In this document: positions 7,228 through 14,412 of the stretch, one piece after another
How the letters are laid out: each line of letters begins with the position of its first letter
Numbering within the stretch: the stretch's first letter is position 1
Origin: an uncultured Elusimicrobia bacterium
GTDB lineage: Bacteria; Elusimicrobiota; Endomicrobiia; Endomicrobiales; Endomicrobiaceae
Assembly: GCA_937916125.1 (NCBI GenBank)
Contig: CALGGE010000072.1
Coordinates: forward strand, 1 to 16,072
DNA length: 16,072 bases
Reading direction: 5' to 3'
Made by a program: the position numbers and the translations under genes
Notes under the pieces: generated by a model
Databases searched by the model: none
The model's input: the letters and a program-made list of their open reading frames with translations, nothing else
Told to the model about the DNA's origin: nothing

Positions 7228-8647
7228 TTATAAACTTTTCTCCCGCAGAAACAAGTTTTTTCAATTTATCGTTGGTATTGCTTTCCGCATACAATCTTAC
7301 TATCGGTTCCGTTCCGGAAAGTCTGAACCCCACCCAAGTATCGTCATCCAAAATAAATTTATATCCGTCAAGCGTAACGACTTTTTGAATTTTCATTCCG
7401 GCAAACTTTTCCGGAGCCCGGTTCCGTAAAGTCTGTCTGAACTTTTCCATCTGTTCTTTAGGCAATCTGAAATTTTCTCTTGCCGTATAAACAGGACCGG
7501 TCAATTTAACAATATCTTTTAAAATAGCACTTAAAGATTTTTTGTTATAAGCAACCGCTTCAGCCATCAATAAACAAGCGATAATTCCGTCTTTTTCAGG
7601 GACATGTCCTCTAATCGTCAAACCGCCGGACTCTTCTCCGCCGATAATAAATTCGTCAGGTCTCTGTGTTAAAATATCACCGATATACTTAAAGCCTACC
7701 GGAGTTTCGGCAACTTCTATACCGAGCTTAGCGGCAAGTTTATCTATCATATGGCTGGTCATCACACTTCTTACAACCACACCTTTCCAGCCTCTGGTTT
7801 TATTTAAATGATACAGCAAAATGGGAATTACCTGATTAGGCGTAATAAATGTTCCGTCGGAATCTATAATACCGAACCTGTCGGCGTCGCCATCTACGGA
7901 AACTCCTATTTTATAAGACTCTTTTTTAATAACGGATTTCAATTCTTTTAAGTTAGCTTCGTTTGGTTCGGGAGAATGTCCGTCGAAAAGAGGATCTCTT
8001 TTTTTATTTAAAACTTTCAATCTTGCACCGGCACTTTCCAAAAGAGTATCGAGATAATCGTCGCCCGTACCGTGAAGAATATCCGCAGCAACTTTAAGAG
8101 AAGATTTTTTTAACAATTTAAAATTTACCAATTGTTTAATTCTCTTCAAATATGCCGGACGCGGATCGTGGTATTTTACGATACCGCTTTTCAAAGCCTC
8201 ATCCAAAGATACGGTTTTTACATCTTTTACGGTAAGCTCGGCACAATATTTTTCTATTTTTTTTGTTGTTTCCGGAAGAGCAGGACCGCCCCACGACGGG
8301 GAGAACTTTATTCCGTTGTATTCCGGAGGATTATGACTTGCGGTAAAGTTAATACCTCCCGCCAATTTGTTGTTTACAATATCATAAGCTATTACCGGTG
8401 TAGGGGTATTTCTTTTACACAACAAAACTTTTATTTTATTTCCTGCCAAAACTTCGGCGGAAACATTTGCATATTTATCGGACAAAAATCTTGTATCGTA
8501 TCCGATTATAACGGCTTTATCTTTTTTGTATTCCTTATCGTCATTGATAAGATAGTTTGCTATAGCCTGCGTAACAATTTTTACATTATCAAACGTAAAG
8601 TCGTCGGCAATTATGCCTCTCCATCCTGATGTTCCGAATTTAATCAT
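7214..8647 (-). CDS. Phosphoglucomutase/phosphomannomutase family protein
   Basis: An alpha-D-phosphohexomutase of 477 residues that interconverts sugar 1- and 6-phosphates (glucose, mannose or glucosamine; the substrate cannot be fixed from sequence). All four active-site loops are intact: phosphoserine loop TASHNPPEYNG with Ser104, metal loop DGDADR (252-257), sugar loop GGEESGG (336-342) and phosphate loop RLSGTEP (442-448). The N-terminus is KFGTSGWRG. An in-frame ATG at 8683 would add 12 residues and overlap the previous gene, but the ATG at 8645-8647 has a strong Shine-Dalgarno (GAGGG, plus 8653-8657) at good spacing, so I use it. It follows the pyrophosphorylase fusion by 23 bases. The pair plausibly makes and activates a hexose 1-phosphate for envelope polysaccharide. 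Confidence 0.92.
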   Translation of the reverse strand: MIKFGTSGWRGIIADDFTFDNVKIVTQAIANYLINDDKEYKKDKAVIIGYDTRFLSDKYANVSAEVLAGNKIKVLLCKRNTPTPVIAYDIVNNKLAGGINFTASHNPPEYNGIKFSPSWGGPALPETTKKIEKYCAELTVKDVKTVSLDEALKSGIVKYHDPRPAYLKRIKQLVNFKLLKKSSLKVAADILHGTGDDYLDTLLESAGARLKVLNKKRDPLFDGHSPEPNEANLKELKSVIKKESYKIGVSVDGDADRFGIIDSDGTFITPNQVIPILLYHLNKTRGWKGVVVRSVMTSHMIDKLAAKLGIEVAETPVGFKYIGDILTQRPDEFIIGGEESGGLTIRGHVPEKDGIIACLLMAEAVAYNKKSLSAILKDIVKLTGPVYTARENFRLPKEQMEKFRQTLRNRAPEKFAGMKIQKVVTLDGYKFILDDDTWVGFRLSGTEPIVRLYAESNTNDKLKKLVSAGEKFINGKK

Positions 8648-8670
8648 ATTAACCCTCTTTTTATAAAAAT

Positions 8671-11172
8671 TTACTTCTGCCATTCTCTTATTTTATCGCC
8701 GTAAATATCAATCAAACCTCTTGCCGTCGTCTTATCCTTTGATTCTGCCCAAATGTGGAAATAGGCTTCATCCGGATCGGGCAATAAAAGAACCCAACCG
8801 TTATCAACAAATATTTTTACTCCGTCTATAAGTTCCGTTTTTTTGCCTTTTGCATATTCGATGGCATTTCTCATTGTCTGTCCTTTCTTATCCCAAGAGC
8901 AGGGAATAGTCTGGTGCAGAACTTCAAACGACGGAAATTCACGTCTTATCATACTGATTGCAAATTCCGTCTGAGAAAGCATTTTTATTAAATTACCTAC
9001 GGCATACATTGCATCAAAAGAATTTTGAAATTCCGGAAAAATAAATCCGCCGTTACAATCCGCAACAAAAATAACATCTTTGTCTTTTGCCGCACTCATA
9101 ACATTTCTCGGGCTTGTTCCGGTTCTTTTAATTTTAAAATCAAACTTTTCGGCAAGCTCGTCAATAACGGAAGACACTGTAACGGGAACGGCTATCGTTC
9201 CTGTTTTGTAAGTGGACATTACCAAATAAGCCATAACAAGCATAGCTGTATCATTATCAATTATTTTTCCTCTTTCGTCAACGAGGAATACTTTCTCCGC
9301 ACCGTTATCAAGAAGGAAACCGACATCGGCTTTAAGAGTTGTTACGATATCCGATAACTGATTCAACGAATGATCAAACTCTTCTTTCGATTTTGTTATC
9401 TTCTTTGCGTCGATATAAGCATTTAATGCCACTACATCTATGCCAAGTTCTCCGAGTATCGTCGGAAAAACAAGAGACGCCGTCGAGTGAGCGTAGTCAA
9501 TAACAACTTTCATATCTTTATTTGCGGAAGGCTTTTTGTTAATGGTATTTATATAACCCGTTTTGTAAAATTCATTTGCTCTTGGAGGAACGGTAATCAT
9601 TCCGACCCTGTCCATATCGGCTCTTTTGAAATCTTCTCTGAAGAAAAGCTGTTCTATGGATTTCTCCTGATTTATCGAAATATCTCCGCCGAATTTATCG
9701 AAAAATTTTACGTCAATTAATTTTGCATCAAAAGGAGACTGCCTTATGTGAATACCGCCTATTTCTCCGTCGTTACCGATTTCATAACGGGCAACAGGTA
9801 TCGGAGCATTAAGCATATCGCCGACGTTTACTCCGGCGGAAAGCAACCCCGAAATGATTCCTCTTTTTATCATTCTGGTTGTTCTGTGGTCATCTCTGGA
9901 AATAACGACATAAGCTCCGCTTCCGACGAAAGCACCGTATGCCGAACCGATTTTTGCGGCAAATTCCGGAGTAATTTCAACATTACCTAATCCGGAAATA
10001 CTTCCGTAAGCATTGAATAAAGCTTTATTCCACTTTGCACCCCATACAAGGCTGGAAGAAAGAATTGCACCTTTTTCTACAGTCTTGTGCGGCCAAATTC
10101 TAAGGTTTGCCCTAATGGTAGCATATTCACCGATATTACATTCATCGGCAATAATCGTCCCTACCTGAACGGAAGCACCTTTACCCAATATCGTCGAAGA
10201 ACCGATAACCGCTTCTTTTAAGTTCGCCTTTGCACCGATATTTGCATTATCCCAAACTACGGAACTTAATATCGTGGCGTTTTCGTCTATAACAACATTG
10301 GAACCTATAACCGAACGACCTATTTTTACGCCTTTCTTTATAACGGTATTGTCGCCGATAATCGCATTACCGTCGAAAACCACACCGTCTTCAATAACGG
10401 AATTTTTACCGACTATAACCGTTTTTCCGTTAATATCTTTTCTGTCGCCCAACACATTTATCTTTACTTTCTCGTCCAAGATATCATAATGAGCGAATCT
10501 GTATTCGTCATGATTACCGATATCTTTCCAATATCCGTCGGCGATATAGCCGTACAAAGCTTTACCGTCTTTCAAAAGCTGAGGAAACAAATTTTTGGAG
10601 AAATCAACATCTTTATTCTCGGGAATATAGTCAAAAACTTCCGGCTCAAGAATATAAATACCGGTGTTTATCGTATCGGAAAAAACTTCTCCCCACGAGG
10701 GCTTTTCCAAAAATCTTTCTACTTTGCCGTCTTTATCGGTAATAACAACACCGAACTGCAACGGATTTTCGACTCTTGTCAAAACCATCGTTGCCACGGC
10801 CTTTTTCTTTTTATGAAATTCTATTGCTTTTGAAATATCAAAATCGGTCAACACATCACCGGAAATAACAAGGAAAGTATTGTCTATATATTGCTTTGCA
10901 AATCCTACGCAACCTGCCGTTCCGATATCCGCTTCGGGGCGAAGATATCTTATATCCACGCCAAACTCTTTACCGTCTTTAAAATAATTTTTGATTATCT
11001 CCGGTTGGTAATATAACATCATAGTCAAATCATTGAAGTTATGCTTTTTTAAAAGTTCTATGATATGGCTTAACATAGGTCTGTTAGCTACCAATGCCAT
11101 AGGTTTAGGAACACTGCACGTGATAGGTCTCAGTCTTGTACCGAAACCGCCTGCCATGATTACAGCTTGCAT
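8671..11172 (-). CDS. NDP-sugar pyrophosphorylase (mannose-1-phosphate guanylyltransferase-like) fused to a degenerate phosphomannomutase domain
   Basis: An 833-residue three-part protein. Residues 1-240 are a nucleotidyltransferase: AGGFGTRLRP (7-16), PKPM (22-25) and the metal-binding ISGDVLTD with Asp106. About 245-365 is a left-handed beta-helix of hexapeptide repeats (many I-G-x-N/x-x-V/T steps). From about 375 it follows the phosphohexomutase fold but lacks the catalytic motifs: the TASHNP serine loop is replaced by HIRQSPFD (475-482), DGDxDR by DNGAEK (622-627), and the C-terminal SGTEP loop by PDPDEAYFHIW (798-808). Related long forms are known in cyanobacteria and other bacteria and are usually annotated as GDP-mannose pyrophosphorylases; substrate is inferred. 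Start: an in-frame ATG at 11253 lies inside the promoter, while 11170-11172 has AAAGGAG at ideal spacing. Confidence 0.88.
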   Translation of the reverse strand: MQAVIMAGGFGTRLRPITCSVPKPMALVANRPMLSHIIELLKKHNFNDLTMMLYYQPEIIKNYFKDGKEFGVDIRYLRPEADIGTAGCVGFAKQYIDNTFLVISGDVLTDFDISKAIEFHKKKKAVATMVLTRVENPLQFGVVITDKDGKVERFLEKPSWGEVFSDTINTGIYILEPEVFDYIPENKDVDFSKNLFPQLLKDGKALYGYIADGYWKDIGNHDEYRFAHYDILDEKVKINVLGDRKDINGKTVIVGKNSVIEDGVVFDGNAIIGDNTVIKKGVKIGRSVIGSNVVIDENATILSSVVWDNANIGAKANLKEAVIGSSTILGKGASVQVGTIIADECNIGEYATIRANLRIWPHKTVEKGAILSSSLVWGAKWNKALFNAYGSISGLGNVEITPEFAAKIGSAYGAFVGSGAYVVISRDDHRTTRMIKRGIISGLLSAGVNVGDMLNAPIPVARYEIGNDGEIGGIHIRQSPFDAKLIDVKFFDKFGGDISINQEKSIEQLFFREDFKRADMDRVGMITVPPRANEFYKTGYINTINKKPSANKDMKVVIDYAHSTASLVFPTILGELGIDVVALNAYIDAKKITKSKEEFDHSLNQLSDIVTTLKADVGFLLDNGAEKVFLVDERGKIIDNDTAMLVMAYLVMSTYKTGTIAVPVTVSSVIDELAEKFDFKIKRTGTSPRNVMSAAKDKDVIFVADCNGGFIFPEFQNSFDAMYAVGNLIKMLSQTEFAISMIRREFPSFEVLHQTIPCSWDKKGQTMRNAIEYAKGKKTELIDGVKIFVDNGWVLLLPDPDEAYFHIWAESKDKTTARGLIDIYGDKIREWQK

Positions 11173-11178
11173 GCTTTT

Positions 11179-11185
11179 CTCCTTT
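11179..11185 (-). promoter_or_regulatory. Ribosome binding site fixing the pyrophosphorylase start
   Basis: AAAGGAG on the minus strand lies 6 bases before the ATG at 11170-11172, where the typical MQAVIMAGG N-terminus of the family begins. The longer in-frame start 27 codons upstream has no such site, and its ATG falls at the -35 box of the promoter. Confidence 0.85.
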
Positions 11186-11224
11186 AAAACTTTATATGGA
11201 CCGAAATCGTCCCGGTTTCCTAAG

Positions 11225-11253
11225 ATTTTACCAGTTTTTTCTTCTTTTGGCAA
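11225..11253 (-). promoter_or_regulatory. Sigma70-type extended -10 promoter for the sugar-phosphate gene block
   Basis: The minus strand has -35 TTGCCA (11248-11253), a 17-base spacer and TGGTAAAAT, an extended -10 (hexamer TAAAAT at 11225-11230). Transcription should start near 11,218, leaving a leader of about 45 bases. A perfect 10-base inverted repeat (arms 11237-11246 and 11252-11261, 5-base loop) overlaps the spacer and -35 box. It could be an operator or the remains of a lepB 3' hairpin; it has no following T-run on the transcribed strand. Confidence 0.65.
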
Positions 11254-11279
11254 GAAGAAAATAATTAAAGTTTAAATAA

Positions 11280-12053
11280 TTATTTAATAAGCTTAATTCT
11301 GTTTAACGGCCAATAAACTACAAATGCCTGTCCTTTTAAATACTTATCGGGCAACGGTCCCCAGAACCTTGCGTCAAAAGAATAATCTCTGTTATCGCCC
11401 AAAACCATATAATGCCCCTCGGGAACAATAACGGGACCGAAATTATCCCTAATCATACTTACGGGAAGAAGAGCAAACTCTCCTTTTTCCCAAGCGGTTT
11501 GATATTCTTCGGATGAATTGGCAATATCAATTTTAGGATACATATTAACATCCGCCAAATTAACATAATCCTCTTCCGCAAGAACATCGTTGACATAAAG
11601 CATCTTATTTCTTATTTCCACTTTATCACCGGCAAGTGCAACACATCTTTTTATATAATCTTTCTTTACGTTTTGAGTTCTTTCCTCATAGGAAAGTGCC
11701 GACGGAGGACACTGAAATATTACAACATCTCCCCTCTTAACCTGTTTTATCGGAAGGACTCTTTTACCGTCGGTAAAAGGCACTCTTAAACCGTAAACGC
11801 ATTTTAATGCGAACAAATGATCTTTTTCAAGCAAAGTCATTCTCATGCTTCCGGTAGGTATTTTAAATGCCTGAAGAAAAAAATACATTATTACGGACGC
11901 AATTATAAGTGCCGTCCACAACGTATCTACCCAAGAATAAACGTCTTCAAAAACTCTGTTCGGTTTACCTTTAATAAATTTCTTTTTGACAATCTGCATT
12001 ATGACTGCCAATACCAAAAATATACAACCTGCAATAAATAATTTTAATTCCAT
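11280..12053 (-). CDS. lepB: Signal peptidase I
   Basis: Type I signal peptidase, a membrane Ser/Lys protease that removes signal peptides from exported proteins on the outer face of the cytoplasmic membrane. The 257 residues begin with two hydrophobic segments (about 5-22 and 47-63). Catalytic Ser69 lies in box B (IPTGSMRMTLL). The catalytic lysine is Lys135 in box D (YIKRCVALAGD), and box E is GDNRDYSFDARFWGPLP. The two-helix N-terminus resembles Gram-negative enzymes. A GAGGA precedes the ATG by 5 bases. It is separated from recR by 96 bases holding a hairpin and repeat remnants, and from the pyrophosphorylase gene by a 107-base gap with its own promoter. Confidence 0.95.
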   Translation of the reverse strand: MELKLFIAGCIFLVLAVIMQIVKKKFIKGKPNRVFEDVYSWVDTLWTALIIASVIMYFFLQAFKIPTGSMRMTLLEKDHLFALKCVYGLRVPFTDGKRVLPIKQVKRGDVVIFQCPPSALSYEERTQNVKKDYIKRCVALAGDKVEIRNKMLYVNDVLAEEDYVNLADVNMYPKIDIANSSEEYQTAWEKGEFALLPVSMIRDNFGPVIVPEGHYMVLGDNRDYSFDARFWGPLPDKYLKGQAFVVYWPLNRIKLIK

Positions 12054-12130
12054 TTTATCCTCTTATATTCAAAAAAGTTCACGGCTCTTTTCAAGTTGAA
12101 CGGTTGAAATCGTGAAGGTTTGAAATGTTT

Positions 12131-12151
12131 AAAAATCGCTTCGCTATTTTT
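12131..12151 (-). terminator. GCGAAGC-capped hairpin overlapping the recR stop codon
   Basis: Arms 12131-12139 and 12143-12151 pair at 8 of 9 positions around a 3-base loop. The right arm takes in the first two bases of the recR stop codon (12150-12152). The minus-strand tip is again GCGAAGC and a degenerate GTTGAA-type stretch follows at about 12,093-12,125, as after ispD. A 3'-end hairpin or weak terminator is the likeliest role. Confidence 0.45.
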
Positions 12152-12746
12152 ACATTTCTTTTCTGCCGGCGATTGCTTTGGAAATAGTAATCTCGTCGGC
12201 ATATTCAATATCTCCGCCGACGGGCATACCGTATCCCAAACGTGAAACTTTTATTCCCAACGGTTTTATCAATTGTGCCAAATAAACCGCCGTAGTCTCG
12301 CCTTTAGAATCCATATCGGTAGCAAGAATAACTTCTTTAATGTTGTTGTCTTTCAATCTTACGAGCAACTTATCGACTCTTATATCTTTGGGACCGACCG
12401 CATCAAGCGGGGATAAAGCACCGCCCAAAACAAAATACAGTCCGTCATAATTTTTCACTTTGCTGACGGCTATCAAATCCTGAGGAGTTTCGACGACACA
12501 AAGTATTTCTTTGTTTCTCATATCGTCGGAACATATGGGGCAAGGATCGGATTCGCTTAAATTATAACAGACCGAACATACTTTAATTTCCTGACGGGCT
12601 TTTTTTATGGCATCAATAAAAGCGGTCACTTCATATTCGGGCATTTTAAGAATATGATAACAAAGCCTTTCTGCCATTTTCGGGCCTACACCCGGCAGAC
12701 GCTTTACCGATTCAATCATTTTTTCTACCAACTGCGGACGATTCAT
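12150..12746 (-). CDS. recR: Recombination mediator RecR
   Basis: RecR works with RecO (and RecF) to load RecA on single-stranded DNA at gaps. The 198 residues show the helix-hairpin-helix LPGVGPKMAERLCYHIL (17-33), a C4 zinc finger (C57, C60, C69, C72), a Toprim domain starting ILCVVE and including ATDMDSKGETTAVYL, and the C-terminal GMPVGGDIEYADEITISKA. The family more often has NPxxEGE in the Toprim loop. AGAGGT lies 4 bases before the ATG. It follows dnaX by 19 bases. The dnaX-ybaB-recR order common in bacteria is shortened here: the small nucleoid-associated ybaB gene is absent between them. Confidence 0.95.
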   Translation of the reverse strand: MNRPQLVEKMIESVKRLPGVGPKMAERLCYHILKMPEYEVTAFIDAIKKARQEIKVCSVCYNLSESDPCPICSDDMRNKEILCVVETPQDLIAVSKVKNYDGLYFVLGGALSPLDAVGPKDIRVDKLLVRLKDNNIKEVILATDMDSKGETTAVYLAQLIKPLGIKVSRLGYGMPVGGDIEYADEITISKAIAGRKEM

Positions 12747-12765
12747 TATAACCTCTATATTTCTA

Positions 12766-14412
12766 TTATTCCAAATCTTCCGGAATAACCTGCGTTACGG
12801 TCTTTTCTTTTTTAACCGCAGAACCGCCAAATTTTTTGGCAATACTTTCAATTTTCGAAGGTATTGCGGTAGATGCGGTTTCTTTTAAATCTTCGACAAC
12901 GGCAAAGCTTTCGGAATTAACGGAAGCATTCTCGTTTTCTATTTTTATATCTTCTTTAAAAACGCCGCCTTTTTCAAAAGTATCATCAATTTTCAGTGCA
13001 ACATTTATTGTTCTGCCGCTTTTTCTGGTCATTAACTTCTGTATTGTTTCAAGATACGGTTTTATCATATTTAAAGACATCGGACTTTTAGCCGATATTT
13101 GAAACGTATTTGTATTTATTTCTTTTACTACGGCTTCTTTCAAACTCTGTGCGGACATAGGATGTTTTTTGGAAAATTCGGCAACTATTTCCGCCCACAA
13201 ACCCATCAAATCATTACCGAAGACATCCGCCATGGTTTCCACGCTTTCTTCATCAGATTGTTCATCTTCAGAAATATCATTATCGACAGAGTTCGGAGCT
13301 TCTTTAAAACTTTCCACCTGCGAATTCCGCTCCAGTTGTACCGACGTTTTAGAAACGGCAACCGTGCCGTGTTTGGCGATATCGTTAATTTTGGCAATTA
13401 ATTCTCCGACGTTATAGTAAGGCTCTGCCATTTTTAAAAGATAAAGTTCCAAAAGGATTCTCGGTCTGTCATGCCACTTCATTTCTTCCAATGCTTTGGA
13501 AATCAAATTCCCCATTCTTATATAACGGGACATCGGGAACAGCGTTTTCTGCCTGTCAAAAAGTTTTTTATCTTCGGAAGATACATCCGCAACGTCGGGA
13601 TTTACGGAAAATATCATAAGCTGTCTTAAATGATCTCTTAAATCTTTTGCAAATTGCAAAACGTTATAACCTTCTTCATAAACTCTTTTACACATTTTTA
13701 TTATGGAATCAACATCATTTTTTGCAATATAATCTACCGTAGAAGTGATAATTTCCTTCGGCAAAAGTCCGATAAGATTTCTGATATAATCTTCGGTTAT
13801 TTTTCCCGTCGTCGCCGATATTGCCTGATCCAACAAACTGAGAGCATCTCTCATTGAACCGCCCGAAGCATTGATAATAATTTTTAACGCTTCATCTTCA
13901 ATTTCAAAATTATCTTTCAGTGCAATATTTTTTATGGCACGGGCAATCTCGTTTGCGGATAAAAGTCTGAATCTGTATTTTTGACATCTGGAAAGAATTG
14001 TTATCGGAACTTTATGCTGTTCGGTCGTCGCCAAAATAAATATGACGTGTTCGGGAGGCTCTTCCAATGTTTTAAGCAAAGCATTAAAAGCTCCCGCGGA
14101 TAACTGATGAACTTCGTCAATTATATATATTTTATATTTTGAAGATGTAGCACCAAACTTTACGTTTTCTCTGATTTCTCTTATGTTATCGACGCCCGTA
14201 TTCGATGCGGCATCTATTTCCATAACATCAATGCTTTGATTTTTTGCAATTTCCACACAGTTTTCGCATTTACCGCACGGTTCCGGTGTAGGACCGTTCT
14301 TACAATTAAGAGCTTTGGCAAAAATTCTTGCCATGGTAGTCTTACCCGTTCCTCGAGGACCGCTGAACAGATAAGCATGTGCAACTTTATCTTCTTTTAT
14401 TGCATTTTTTAG
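12766..14412 (-). CDS. dnaX: DNA polymerase III subunit gamma/tau, 5'-truncated genuine part
   Basis: This is the part of the open frame that belongs with the neighbouring bacterial genes by motif, codon use and operon position. It starts at LKNAIKEDK, which in normal DnaX lies about 25-28 residues after the start, so almost the whole AAA+ core is kept (see the full-frame entry for motif positions). The C-terminal ~200 residues include an acidic linker (SEDEQSDEESVE) and a basic end (AVKKEKTVTQVIPEDLE). No ribosome site precedes this point, supporting loss of the native start through a junction near 14,410. Confidence 0.85.
   Translation of the reverse strand, partial: LKNAIKEDKVAHAYLFSGPRGTGKTTMARIFAKALNCKNGPTPEPCGKCENCVEIAKNQSIDVMEIDAASNTGVDNIREIRENVKFGATSSKYKIYIIDEVHQLSAGAFNALLKTLEEPPEHVIFILATTEQHKVPITILSRCQKYRFRLLSANEIARAIKNIALKDNFEIEDEALKIIINASGGSMRDALSLLDQAISATTGKITEDYIRNLIGLLPKEIITSTVDYIAKNDVDSIIKMCKRVYEEGYNVLQFAKDLRDHLRQLMIFSVNPDVADVSSEDKKLFDRQKTLFPMSRYIRMGNLISKALEEMKWHDRPRILLELYLLKMAEPYYNVGELIAKINDIAKHGTVAVSKTSVQLERNSQVESFKEAPNSVDNDISEDEQSDEESVETMADVFGNDLMGLWAEIVAEFSKKHPMSAQSLKEAVVKEINTNTFQISAKSPMSLNMIKPYLETIQKLMTRKSGRTINVALKIDDTFEKGGVFKEDIKIENENASVNSESFAVVEDLKETASTAIPSKIESIAKKFGGSAVKKEKTVTQVIPEDLE

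Noticed and set aside
8648..8683. Longer start for the phosphohexomutase
   Set aside because: The extra 12 residues overlap the previous gene and lack a ribosome site; the ATG at 8645-8647 has a strong one and matches the family N-terminus.
11173..11253. Longer start for the pyrophosphorylase fusion
   Set aside because: The upstream ATG lies in the promoter -35 region, and the family begins at MQAVIMAGG with a perfect ribosome site.
12807..12813. A6G run in dnaX as a programmed -1 frameshift site (gamma/tau)
   Set aside because: The frame reads GTT AAA AAA GAA, so the heptamer A AAA AAG is not in the register needed for slippage, and it lies near the very C-terminus.
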